This document shows positions 35,030 to 43,111 of a stretch of 64,000 nt of DNA, piece by piece. This stretch comes from Palleronia rufa. Its GTDB lineage: Bacteria > Pseudomonadota > Alphaproteobacteria > Rhodobacterales > Rhodobacteraceae. The stretch spans positions 32,998 through 96,997 of the forward strand of contig NZ_JQEY01000013.1 of the NCBI RefSeq assembly GCF_000743715.1. Reading direction: 5' to 3'. Each line of letters begins with the position of its first letter. The stretch's first letter is position 1. The notes beneath the pieces were generated by a model. The model had not been told where the DNA came from, made no database searches, and saw only the letters and a program-made list of their open reading frames with translations. Position numbers and translations under genes: made by a program.

Positions 35030-35700
35030 AACGGCGTGGCCGAGGATGAGAGGAACTCGTCGAAGCGGTCGGGCGACCGACGGCGGAGCGCCCCCAATCG
35101 CGCATCGCTGGCGTGATGTGGCCCGCGACGGTTGCCGCGTCCACGCGGGCCTCGGCCTCGTGGCCGGACATGCGGGCGGACCGGTCGCGATGGGCGCGCA
35201 TCAGCTCGGCGACGGCTGCGGCGGGCACGGAGCGGGCCGGGTCCGGAGCGGCGCGGTTCGCGGACATCCTTTCGTCCGGGACGGCGCGGATCGCGTCGAT
35301 GCCTGCATCCCCGGGCCGAGGGCGGCGGCGATCCGGGCGCGGCCGGCCGGTCGGGTCCCGGGGTCCATGGCGGTCTTTCGGCGGGACTGGGCGGTGAGCT
35401 CGAGGGTCGTCGCGCGGACGAGACCCGCGCCCTTGACGCGCGGGATCTTGCCGTCGGGGCGGGGGTGGAGACGGGGCTCGGGCAGCGGTCCTCCCGCGCC
35501 GCGATCAGCTCTCACGCCCGCGCCGTCCGCCCGTCGCGGCCCCGGAGCCCGTCCGGCCCGGCGACCGGTTCCCCGATCCAGCCCGCGGCCGGGACCGGCC
35601 CGTTCTTGCGAAGCGCGAGGTGGGCCGAGGGGTGCGCATGGTCCACGGACGGGTCCACACCCCGGTCGCGGGTGCGCCGGATGACCGCGGCCGGATCGTC
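35010..35700 (-). pseudogene. Mu-like phage head protease/scaffold (gpI-type) remnant
   Basis: Family-like segments appear in several frames on the minus strand: AAVIRRTRDRGVDPSVDHAH and KNGPVPAAGWIGEP near 35690-35560, DGKIPRVKGAGLV near 35450, VDAATVAGHITPAMRDWGRS near 35190-35140 and FDEFLSSSATPFAKL near 35070-35010. These match, in order, the phage I protein of Mu-like phages (prohead protease/scaffold). The frame changes at least twice, so it cannot be translated as one protein. In Mu this gene precedes the head gene T; here it follows T. Confidence 0.6.
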
Positions 35701-35734
35701 CGTCCGGTCGCGCCGCCCGGCACGGCTTGCCGGA

Positions 35735-35869
35735 GCGATGTTCGCGCCGGTGCTCCTCGGGCGTTGTGGCGGGCGGCTTGAACGGAGTGTTTCGGGGGCG
35801 TTGAACATCCCCTTCAAGGGCGGATGCAAGAGCGGCGCGAGCGGTGGCCAGCGCGGCTGCGGCCTCATC
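35735..35869. repeat. Second copy of a 135-bp duplicated phage segment
   Basis: Partner of 34173-34310 in the same orientation, about 1.56 kb apart. The best shared core is GCGCCGGTGCTCCTCG and GTGTTTCGGGGGCGT. Both copies encode QRPRNTPF/RRPRNTPF on the minus strand, so a coding duplication predates the decay. Confidence 0.75.
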
Positions 35870-36049
35870 CAGAGCGGCGAGGGCCTTAGTCATCGGATCG
35901 GGCGTATCGGTCACGTCTTGGCTCTATTGGTAGGGCGGCACGGGAGACGCGCCGACCGGGATGAGGTGGACGGGCCGGGTCCGCGCCGTGCCGTCCGGCA
36001 GGCGCTGCGCTTGGCGGATGGCGGCCGGGGCGGCCATGGTCGGCCCGCC

Positions 36050-36870
36050 GGGAGCGGGGTCACGACCGGCTCGGCCGTCGCCTTGCGGGGTTGGAACCGG
36101 ATCCACCCCGGCCCCGGCATTCGCCCCGGCATCGCGGGCGCGGTCCTCCATCTCCCGCCGGTCTCGGTCAGCTCGGTATCGAGGATGTGCAGCGCGTCGT
36201 CTTCCAGCTTCGGCGGGACGACCACGGTGTTCGGCGTGACGCCCGGGATGCGGCCCTTGCCGCGGCGCGGGCGCCTCATCGCGGTGCGGGCGGAGACCTC
36301 GTTCCGGACCCGTGCGCGGGGCCTTCGAGGCGAAGCCGAGATGCCACGGGCCGAAGCCCGCATGCACCCGCGCGCGGACGCCGCAGAGGACCTCGCCGGT
36401 CATGAAGACATGCGCATCGCCGGGGCGGTTGATCGCGTTGAACCCGTCCCGGTCGAGCCGTGGATCCGGTCACACCCGCCATGTGAACGCGCGTCGCGCG
36501 GGCGTGCTCTTCGGACAGGTGCAGCTTGCCTTTCGCGACATGCAGCAGCGCGATCTGCCGCCTGGCGATGCTCATGGCGCGGGCGTGTCGAAGAGATACC
36601 AGGCCGGACCCGGCGTGCCGGACGTGCCGCCATCGCAATTGCCGACGGTCCGCATCCACGGTCGGGCGATCGGCGTCGAAGACCGCCTGACCGTCATGGC
36701 AGAGCGCCGAGGCTCCGGGTTCCAGCAGGCCGTAGAGGGGCTCTTCGGGAGGCAGCCGCGCGGTGTGGCCCGTCCCGGCGATCATCGGCTTGAAGATGCC
36801 CAGGCGGTCGTCGTCGAAGTCCTCGCGCCGGATGTTCAAGGTGCTCTCGAACGCGCGGTTCGCGCGGAGG
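36050..36870 (-). pseudogene. Mu-like phage major head subunit (gpT-type) remnant
   Basis: Minus-strand segments match the Mu gpT family in order but in three frames: FESTLNIRREDFDDDRLGIF and LYGLLEPGASALCHDGQAVF (36854-36670), then FMTGEVLCGVRARVHAGF with FASKAP (36405-36310), then TPNTVVVPPKLEDDALHIL (36240-36180), and a C-terminal KATAEPVVTP (about 36090-36050). Mu gpT has the corresponding RDDFEDDNLGIYAPM and MPNTLIVPPAL blocks. At least two frameshifts make it non-functional. It directly follows the transposase remnant, so all early and packaging genes between them are deleted. Confidence 0.7.
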
Positions 36871-36879
36871 GCGGCATCC

Positions 36880-38060
36880 ATGTTTCGATAGTATTCCTCG
36901 GGCACCGCGTCGCGCGGTGCGGCAATCGTGTCTCGAAGTGGCGCGCCAAACCGCCCGACCACAATCTTCGCCGGGGCGGACTCGGGCGGCGCGGCCGGAA
37001 TGCTCAGATCGCGCTGCGCTATCGCGGCCGCGAACTCGGCCTGGTCGAGATAGGCGTTGGCCTCTTCCGCCATTGCCGCATCCTTCCGGTAGCGTCGCCG
37101 TTCGGGAACCTTCGCGGCTGTCGTATGTGCCGCGTTCGATGGCGGCGATGCCTTCGCAGATGAGCGCGCCGTCTTCATCGAAGGCCAGCGCCGGTTCCGC
37201 CAAAACATCGGGATTGCGGCCCAGAAGGATGCGCTGCCCTTTCCGTGATAGGGCAGAAGCGCGTCCATCGTGAGCGGCCCGCCATAGGTCCAGTTGTCGA
37301 CTCGGACGCGCCCGCTGCGATCCATCGCCACAGGCGTACAGGTCGGGCTGCCAAGGTGAGCCTGGCGCGCGGTGGGCGTGCGCGTGATCCGGCTTTCCAG
37401 CCCCGCCGCGAAGACTGGGGCATAGAACCGGCCCCGCGCGCCCGGTTGCGACCGCCCGGTTCGGCATTGTGCCGGGCGATCTCGCGCGTCACGATCTTGC
37501 GATATGGACGGGCGTCACGTCCGCGCTCGGCGCGGCCCCCGGAGTGTGCCCTGCATGGGCACCATCCATCTTGGGCCTGTCGTCGATCACCCGCGACAAC
37601 GCCGCGGAGGTGCGTCCGGCGATCTTCGCCCGGACATTGCCGGGCAAGGCAAGGTGCAGGTGGATACGCGGATGATGGCAGACGCCAAGCGGCTGAACGC
37701 GTTCGGTTGTCCTGCCTGCATTGCGGAAGCGGTGGACGTTCCCGCCAGCGACCGGGTGGCCCGCAACGGCCGATCCGTTGTCGGTATAGAGACGGTCGAA
37801 GATCCCGTGCCGCTCGCAGGCGCGCAGGATCAGTTGGACCGTCTCGACCCACGTTTTCCGATCTGGCGAGCGTCCAGACGTTGCTTGAAGAGGCGATAAC
37901 TTCAGATGAACTGGAAGGCGTCGAGCCTGCCGGCGATGCGTGGAAGAACTTGACCGGGCGACGTGCGTACGAACACGCTTGGCGGCTACGTCCTGCCCGA
38001 ACAGACGGCTGCGAGAGCCGCCGGCATGAAAATTGCGACAGGGTAGCGTCAATCGTTGGG
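36880..38060 (-). pseudogene. Mu-like DDE transposase (MuA-type) remnant
   Basis: Minus-strand pieces in order: WVETVQLILRACERHGIFDR with LYTDNGSAVAGHPVAGG (about 37860-37750, the DDE-type DNG block), QPLGVCHHPRIHLHLALPGN and GAHAGHTPGAAPSADVTPV (37690-37510), EIARHNAEPGGRNRARG (about 37470), VRVDNWTYGGPLTMDALLPY (about 37300), ALAFDEDGALICEGIAAIER (about 37200-37130) and AEEANAYLDQAEFAAAIAQ (37070-37010). These match C-terminal parts of alphaproteobacterial Mu-type transposases. Several frameshifts are present, and the 5' end is replaced by the IS630 element. Confidence 0.7.
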
Positions 38061-38065
38061 GTCTA

Positions 38066-39111
38066 GAGCATGATGAGATTAGCTTGAAGCGTATCCAGTA
38101 TTGGCGAGGTAGTTCGCGCACTCCTGTGGGCTGAAGCGGTCGAGCAGTGTCCCGATCCTGCGCCACGTTGCCTCCATTGTGCGCTCGGCTGCGTTGCGGA
38201 GCATGTGTTTGAGCTTCGAGAAGACCTGTTCAATCGGGTTCAGGTCGGGGCTGTAGGGCGGCAGAAAAAGTAGATGCGCTTTCGCGTTACGGATCGCCTG
38301 CCGCACGGCTTGCCCTTTGTGGCTGCCCAGATTGTCCATAACCACCACATCGCCCGGGCGCAGGGTTGGGACGAGCACGTGCGCGACATAAGCCCGGAAC
38401 GCTTCGCCGTTGACGGGACCGTCCAAAACAAAGGGCGCGTCGATCCGATCATGACGCAGCGCTGCGATAAAGGTCATGGTGCGCCAGTGACCATGCGGGG
38501 CCCGCCCGATCAGGCGTTCACCTCTGGGAGCCCAGCCGCGCAGCGGGGCCATGTTGGTCTTGGCCCAGGTTTCATCAATGAACACGAGACGACGGGGGTC
38601 GATCCGGCCCTGGTGCCGCTTCCAGCGCACACGGCGGCGGCTCACGTCGGGGCGGTTCTGCTCCTCGGCGAGTTGGGTCTTTTTTTGAACGAGTAGCCCG
38701 TGCGGCGCACGAAGGCCCAGACGGTGCGGTAGTCGACCTTGAGCCCGCGCTCGGCCAGTTCCACCACCAGTCCGCGCAGTGTGAACGGCTCCGTTATCCG
38801 CTCCAGAAGCCACGCCTCATGCCCGCCTGCAATCTTGCGTGGCGGGTGGCCGCCTGTCCCTGCCGGAGCGCAACTCCCGGTCGCACGCAAACGCTGCGAC
38901 CACTTCACAACACTGGACGGAGCCACATCCAGGGCCGCTGCGACCTGACGCACGCTCTCGCCCCCCAACAGCCGCGCCATTGCCCTCTCTCGAAGGTCCA
39001 TTGAAAGTGCTCTACCCACTACTCGCCCTCCATCTTGTGGTCGGCAACAGTGAATCACCAAAATGCAGGCCTGTGAATCCTCTATCGATTCAGGCTGATT
39101 TCATCCCGCTC
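38066..39111 (-). mobile_element. IS630-family insertion sequence, complete
   Basis: A 1,046-bp element bounded by imperfect inverted repeats: GAGCATGATGAGATTAGC at the left, and GAGCGGGATGAAATCAGC read inward from the right. It is flanked on both sides by TA (38064-38065 and 39112-39113), the target dinucleotide duplicated by IS630/mariner elements. It contains one transposase gene split into two frames. On its left is the phage transposase remnant, on its right a 5'-truncated foreign gene, so it may have mediated a deletion. Confidence 0.88.
38079..39001 (-). CDS. IS630-family transposase, made by programmed frameshift
   Basis: The first frame (39001 to 38642) begins [20 protein letters not shown] with an HTH domain; the second frame ends at 38079 and holds the DDE catalytic domain: [12 protein letters not shown] (first D), [14 protein letters not shown] (second D) and [20 protein letters not shown] (final E). 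The frames join at a run of seven A (38680-38686 on the minus strand) at GYSFKKK, the usual IS630 slippage site. Read through, the product is about 305 residues, normal for the family, so it is probably active. Confidence 0.88.
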
Positions 39112-39113
39112 TA

Positions 39114-39452
39114 GTTTCTATCTTAGGCTTTCCTGACTCTGAACAAACAATCGCAGGGCGGCGTTTAATAATCTGGAGCTCGAGTCGGAATGTTACAACT
39201 ACAACTCCCGTAACTTCCTACAATTCGGGAAGCGCTTCAGCTTATTCTGGCGGATCAAGTGCCTACGGAAGCTATTCGGGAACGACAACATCGTACGTTC
39301 CGACAACCGTCAACTATAACTGTACGATTAAAGTTCAAATTGATGAACAAAATAGGATCATTCAGCACAATTTTGATGGTAATATTGGTGGTTGTCAGCG
39401 TTATGCTCGCGCAATTCGGCAGGCATTACCAGAAGTTAGCGAAATGTCTTAA
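39114..39452 (+). pseudogene. 5'-truncated conserved exported-protein gene, AT-rich and foreign-looking
   Basis: Directly after the IS630 right end an open frame of 112 codons runs to TAA at 39450. It reads VSILGFPDSEQTIAGRRLIIWSSS at the start (given here in two parts: VSILGFPDSEQTIAG, RRLIIWSSS), then a Ser/Thr/Tyr/Gly-rich middle (SYNSGSASAYSGGSSAYGSY) and NYNCTIKVQIDEQN, NFDGNIGGCQRYA. This is the C-terminal part of a small secreted or lipoprotein family in which a conserved NCTIKV and GxxGGC follow a low-complexity stretch. The start codon and signal are missing. GC content is far below the surroundings, which suggests transfer. Confidence 0.7.
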
Positions 39453-39601
39453 AAAGATCAATTTCAAGCTAACATTGCATCAGACGACTAATTGCCATAT
39501 AGGTACAAAAGTCAGTTCGCAGCAAAGGTCTGCGCGTTGAGTTTTCTCAGAGCCCAGTGCGCAGGTATTGTCTTTGTTTCCGCAGTCTGTTCCATGGACT
39601 G

Positions 39602-39634
39602 AAAAAAAAGAGCGCGACCTTGCAGCCGCGCTCT
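39602..39634 (-). terminator. Rho-independent terminator of the BrnA-like operon
   Basis: AGAGCGCG and CGCGCTCT form an 8-bp stem with a 10-nt loop. On the minus strand it is followed by a run of eight T, 20 bp after the stop of the 43-residue gene. Confidence 0.9.
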
Positions 39635-39655
39635 CACATCTCACCCTCGCCACCC

Positions 39656-39787
39656 TCACAACCGCTTCTTCACCGTCCGTGCCGCGCCTTTCGCCAGTTG
39701 GCTCTCGGCGCTGCCGCTGCCGGTGGAGCGTGTGGTGGACCGGCGGCGCGAGCCGCCGAAGAGGGATCGGATCAGTCGTTTCAGCAT
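39656..39787 (-). CDS. 43-residue basic protein of unknown function
   Basis: A short gene with a good ribosome-binding site (GGAGG, 6 bp upstream of ATG 39787). It encodes MLKRLIRSLFGGSRRRSTTR and continues Ser/Gly-rich to a lysine/arginine-rich end (TVKKRL). It has an amphipathic basic N-terminal helix and no cysteines. It begins 13 bp after the BrnA-like stop and is followed by a strong terminator, so it is the second gene of a two-gene operon. It does not look like a BrnT toxin. Membrane or nucleic-acid contact is a guess from charge. Confidence 0.6.
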   Translation of the reverse strand: MLKRLIRSLFGGSRRRSTTRSTGSGSAESQLAKGAARTVKKRL

Positions 39788-39800
39788 GGGGGCCTCCAGT

Positions 39801-40232
39801 TTACTCTTCACTGGGCAGCCAACGCCCGTTGGGGGCAGGCTGTTCCGGATCGGCCCAGCTGGAGCCGTCGGGGCGGGTCACGCCGGGCACCGAACCGGTG
39901 CGGCGCATCTCTTTCCGCCAGGCGGAAAACTCGCGCTCGAACATCTCGGCCTTGGCGATCCGGAGCTGCGCATAGGTCGCCAGGATCCGGTTGATCCGCG
40001 CCTGATAGCCCTGGCCCATGGCGCGGTAGAACGCCGCCACGCTCGCGTCGAGGCGCAGGGTGACATGCACCTTCTTCTCGCGCACGTCCAGATCGTCGTG
40101 GAGGGTGCGCCACGCGTCCGGGCAGAGGTCGCGGATCAGGTCGTCCACCACGCTCTCGTCCTCCAGCGCGCGGAGGTTGCGGTACATGCGCTCCGTGGCG
40201 AAGCGCTCGGTCTTGGTCATGCGTCTGGTCAT
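39801..40232 (-). CDS. BrnA-like antitoxin family protein
   Basis: A 143-residue protein whose centre matches the BrnA antitoxin domain: KVHVTLRLDASVAAFYRAMG followed by GYQARINRILATYAQLRIA, the ribbon-helix-helix-like segment that binds DNA. In classical systems BrnA neutralises the BrnT ribonuclease encoded just upstream. Here no BrnT is present; upstream is the cold-shock gene and downstream a 43-residue basic protein. The protein is longer than usual BrnA at both ends. It may be an orphan regulator. A start at 40220 is also possible. Confidence 0.7.
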   Translation of the reverse strand: MTRRMTKTERFATERMYRNLRALEDESVVDDLIRDLCPDAWRTLHDDLDVREKKVHVTLRLDASVAAFYRAMGQGYQARINRILATYAQLRIAKAEMFEREFSAWRKEMRRTGSVPGVTRPDGSSWADPEQPAPNGRWLPSEE

Positions 40233-40260
40233 GGGCCGCAGACTGCCCCCGAAACGTAAA

Positions 40261-40289
40261 GAGGGCGCGAACGATGCGTTCGCGCCCTC
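40261..40289 (-). terminator. Terminator hairpin after the cold-shock gene
   Basis: GAGGGCGCGAAC and GTTCGCGCCCTC form a perfect 12-bp stem with a 5-nt loop, followed on the minus strand by TTTACGTTT. It separates the csp transcript from the BrnA-like gene. Confidence 0.75.
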
Positions 40290-40319
40290 CTACAACTCTC
40301 CTACAGGACTCCGACCGGA
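40287..40319. repeat. Three direct repeats of CTCCTAC at 11-bp intervals
   Basis: CTCCTAC, CTCCTAC and CTCCGAC start at 40287, 40298 and 40309. They lie between the csp stop and its terminator, so the csp transcript carries GUAGGAG-type repeats in its 3' end. The same motif and spacing recur at 46839-46871. Confidence 0.8.
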
Positions 40320-40332
40320 GTCCGAGGCGATC

Positions 40333-40539
40333 TTACATGAGTTCCAGGTTGGTCGCCGACTGGCGGCCGTCACGGCCGGATTCCAGGTCGAAGCTGACTT
40401 TCTGATCGTCGCTGAGGCCGGTCAGGCCGGCACGCTCGACGGCCGAGATGTGGACGAACACGTCCTTGCCGCCCTCGTCGGGGGCGATGAAGCCGAAGCC
40501 CTTGGTGGTGTTGAACCATTTCACGGTGCCAGTTGCCAT
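40333..40539 (-). CDS. Cold-shock protein (CspA family)
   Basis: A 68-residue single cold-shock domain that binds single-stranded RNA and DNA and melts structure in mRNAs. RNP1 is KGFGFIAP and RNP2 is DVFVHISAV, both intact. The start [10 protein letters not shown] is typical; the ribosome-binding site is GGAG-like (AGGAGATC). The upstream spacer of several hundred bases may include a long regulated leader, as is common for csp genes. Confidence 0.96.
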   Translation of the reverse strand: MATGTVKWFNTTKGFGFIAPDEGGKDVFVHISAVERAGLTGLSDDQKVSFDLESGRDGRQSATNLELM

Positions 40540-40995
40540 CGTGAGATCTCCTATAGTTTTCAACCTGTTCGCGTTAGTGCAACAGCATGGCGAAGTGTGC
40601 CCGGATCGAGTGCGCTGTAGCTCCGCAAAGGGAAAAGACAGAGATCGATAGAGGTAGCTTGCGCCCCACCTATGGCATGACGGCGTAACGGAGTCCAGCT
40701 TCGGCGCACGGATCGGCCAATCTTCGCCGGAATTCAGCAAATATCAACCTAAAGTTGATAGATACCCGAAAAAACGCCGGAAAAGTTTCTCTTAAAGTGT
40801 ATTTTCGGCCTGCAATCCGCGCAAAATCTCCCGGCAACGGCCTGCAAAGGCTTGACCCGACATCGCAATTTCCGCACAACCTCCATGACCCGCCGAACCG
40901 CTGCCGATCCGGCGTCAAGATTGTTCTTTCCGAAACTTCGATTCTGTGGCTCAATCGCCGCAGACGTCGGATTACAGCAGACGGATCGCAGGACC
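40540..40995. other. 456-bp intergenic region upstream of csp and the small membrane protein gene
   Basis: It is less GC-rich than the genome around it, with AT-rich stretches (for example near 40735-40800). It should hold the csp promoter and long leader on one side and the promoter of the divergent small membrane protein gene on the other. No open frame here has a convincing start or domain. Confidence 0.5.
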
Positions 40996-41175
40996 ATGAG
41001 ACTCATCATCCTCGCCAGCCTCGCGTTCGCCCTTCCGGTCGCCGTCGTGGCCTTCTACCTGGGCAATTTCGCGATCCTGATGGCGCTCAGCGGATACGTC
41101 ACAATCGCAAGCGTTGCGCTCTTCATCGGCGTCCTGCGCGGCATCGGCACCGGCGCGGCGCTCGAGCGGGGCTGA
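40996..41175 (+). CDS. Small membrane protein, two helices
   Basis: A 59-residue hydrophobic protein of unknown function. The ATG at 40996 follows GCAGGACC; upstream in-frame codons give a polar leader without a site and were not used. Helix 1 is about residues 2-22 (LIILASLAFALPVAVVAFYL) and helix 2 about 25-47. Its TGA is immediately adjacent to the convergent ParA-like stop (TGATCA at 41173-41178). Confidence 0.5.
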   Translation: MRLIILASLAFALPVAVVAFYLGNFAILMALSGYVTIASVALFIGVLRGIGTGAALERG

Positions 41176-41796
41176 TCACAGGACCGCCAGGATCTCGTCT
41201 GTCAGGGCGTCCATCTCGGCCGTCCAGCTGCCCTTGCCCTTTTCCAGCACGCCCTTTCCCTGGCCCAGGCTTTCGGCATAGATCACGCGGTTCCCCAGCA
41301 CCGTTGCGGCCCGGCGCACCCCGCGTTCCTGCAGCGCCCTCTCCACATCGTCGGAGACCCGCGTTCCGGCCTTGAAGCGGTTGAGCACCACCAGCGACGG
41401 CACATCGACCCTCTCGGCCAGTTCCAGGATCGAATCCAGCGCCCAGAGATCGACCTGGCTGGTGGCCACCGGCACCACCACCAGCGATGTTTCGCGCAAG
41501 GCCGGGCGCAAGTCGCTGTCCACCTTGGGCGGCGTGTCGACGATGACGAAATCATGGGCTTTCCGCAGCTTCTTGCACTCGTACCCCGCGCCCCAGGCAC
41601 TGGCGGTGCCGAACTCCATTCCCGGATCGCCCGCTTCCTCGCGGGTGATGAACCAGTGCCCGAGGGAGCCCTGCGGATCGGTGTCCAGAACGGCCACCGC
41701 ATGTCCCGCCCGGCTCAGCGCCACGGCCAGGTTCACCGCAAGCGTGGTCTTGCCCGCCCCGCCCTTCTGTTGCGCTACGGTGATCACATGTCCCAT
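41176..41796 (-). CDS. ParA-family ATPase (MinD/ParA-like, orphan)
   Basis: A 206-residue deviant Walker-A ATPase. The P-loop QQKGGAGKTTLAVNLA is at about 8-23, with LDTDPQGSLGHW and the second site VIVDTPPKVD following. It lacks the N-terminal DNA-binding region of plasmid ParA, and no ParB or parS is seen, so it belongs to the short orphan ParA group that positions protein cargo or chemoreceptor clusters. It converges on the small membrane gene. Confidence 0.88.
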   Translation of the reverse strand: MGHVITVAQQKGGAGKTTLAVNLAVALSRAGHAVAVLDTDPQGSLGHWFITREEAGDPGMEFGTASAWGAGYECKKLRKAHDFVIVDTPPKVDSDLRPALRETSLVVVPVATSQVDLWALDSILELAERVDVPSLVVLNRFKAGTRVSDDVERALQERGVRRAATVLGNRVIYAESLGQGKGVLEKGKGSWTAEMDALTDEILAVL

Positions 41797-42026
41797 GCCG
41801 GTCCTCCTGGGGTGCCGCAGCGCAGAGTAGACGCGGGTGCACGCAAGGGCAATCGCCCGTCGCCTGCTGACGCATTCCGTCCGGTGGGAGCCCCAACGAC
41901 ATCGACCTGTCACGTGAAGCGCGGCAGGTCCTGGCGATTGTGCGATAGATCGTTAGAGCCAATATCGGGAAAACACACCGGCTCTCTGAGACTTTTTCTC
42001 GGCGATATTACTTTCCTGCCTGAACG

Positions 42027-43076
42027 GACTCTGTTACACAAAGCTTTTAATACCCGAGATTCCCCTTTCCCCGGACGGATTCATCCCACGGCCTCTGTGA
42101 CAGGGATGCCAAGGGCGGTGTAGCCGTTCATGACGGCGATGCGGACCTGGACTTCCGCGACTTGTCGGTCGAAGTCCCGCGCCATGAGGCGCTGCCCCAG
42201 CAATTTAACGCAGTGCATCTTGGTTTCGACGCGGCTTCGGCGGTGGTATCCGCTCCAGTTTCGCCAGATCGCGCGACCGAGATATTTCGAAGCTCGCAGG
42301 GCCTCGTTTCTGGCCACGGCACCCGCAGTGACGGTCTTCCACGGCTTGGCGTTCTTGCGGGGTGGGATGACGGCATTCGCCCCGCGGTCAGCGATGGCGT
42401 CGTGGCATTTGCGGGTATCATAGGCACCGTCTGCAGTGACGCTGCCGATCGCCTCGTCCGCCGGAATCTGGTTGAGCAGATCGGGCATCACCGGCGCATC
42501 ACCGATGTGGCTTCCGGTAATCTCGAGCGCCCGAACCTCCAGCGTTTGGTCGTCGATCCCAAGATGGATCTTGCGCCAAACCCGCCGCTTGGGCCCACCA
42601 TGCTTGCGTGCGTTCCACTCGCCTTCACCCTCGACCTTGATGCCCGTGCTATCGATCAGGAGATGCACTGGGCCGTTGGAGCCACGATACGGGATGTTCA
42701 CGGCCAGCGTTTTCTGGCGGCGCGATAGCGTGCTGAAGTCGGGCACCGCCCAGTTCAAACCGATCAGACGCAACAGGCTCTCGACGAACCCGGTCGTCTG
42801 GCGCAACGCCATGCCAAACAGAACCTTCATCGTCAGGCATGTCTGGATGGCGGTATCGCTGTAGGTTGGCTGTCGGCCGCGTTTGCCGGTCGGCGCAGCA
42901 TCCCAGATCATCTCTGGGTCAAACCAGATCGTCAGCGAGCCACGGCGCTTGAGCGCTTCATTATAGGCCGGCCAGTTCTTGGTCTTGTAGGTTGGCGGTG
43001 TGGGTCTGCTCATGTCGTCCAGCTACCACGCTGGACTCACGACATGAATCCCTCACCGGGTTTGTGCAACAGAGCC
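42027..43076 (-). mobile_element. IS5-family insertion sequence (IS903-like group), complete
   Basis: A 1,050-bp element. The ends read GACTCTGTTACACAAA at the left and, inward from the right, GGCTCTGTTGCACAAA, matching 14 of 16. These are the ends typical of the IS903/ISRsp-like group of IS5. It holds one intact transposase gene. I could not see a target-site duplication, so a rearrangement after insertion is possible. It is inserted between the ParA-like and gamma-glutamyltransferase genes and interrupts no recognisable gene. Confidence 0.85.
42081..43013 (-). CDS. IS5-family transposase
   Basis: A 310-residue DDE transposase. WPAYNEALKRRGSLTIWFD is the family N-terminus; the catalytic residues lie in LLIDSTGIKVEGEGEW (first D), GSVTADGAYDTRKCHDAI (second D) and SGYHRRSRVETKMHCVKLLG (final E with the Y-x2-R-x3-E signature). 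No frameshift is present. It is similar to, but not identical with, the partial transposase at the right edge of the window. Confidence 0.93.
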   Translation of the reverse strand: MSRPTPPTYKTKNWPAYNEALKRRGSLTIWFDPEMIWDAAPTGKRGRQPTYSDTAIQTCLTMKVLFGMALRQTTGFVESLLRLIGLNWAVPDFSTLSRRQKTLAVNIPYRGSNGPVHLLIDSTGIKVEGEGEWNARKHGGPKRRVWRKIHLGIDDQTLEVRALEITGSHIGDAPVMPDLLNQIPADEAIGSVTADGAYDTRKCHDAIADRGANAVIPPRKNAKPWKTVTAGAVARNEALRASKYLGRAIWRNWSGYHRRSRVETKMHCVKLLGQRLMARDFDRQVAEVQVRIAVMNGYTALGIPVTEAVG

Positions 43077-43111
43077 GATCCGTGACAGGGGTGATCGGCA
43101 TCGTGCTTTTC

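Noticed and set aside
39259..39540. 93-codon frame with ILMVILVVVSVML hydrophobic stretch
   Set aside because: Another frame over the same bases (39114-39452) has a coherent conserved C-terminus; this one is its shadow.
42018..43085. Target-site duplication for the IS5 element
   Set aside because: The bases outside the two ends do not match over 4 or 9 bp, so none is claimed.
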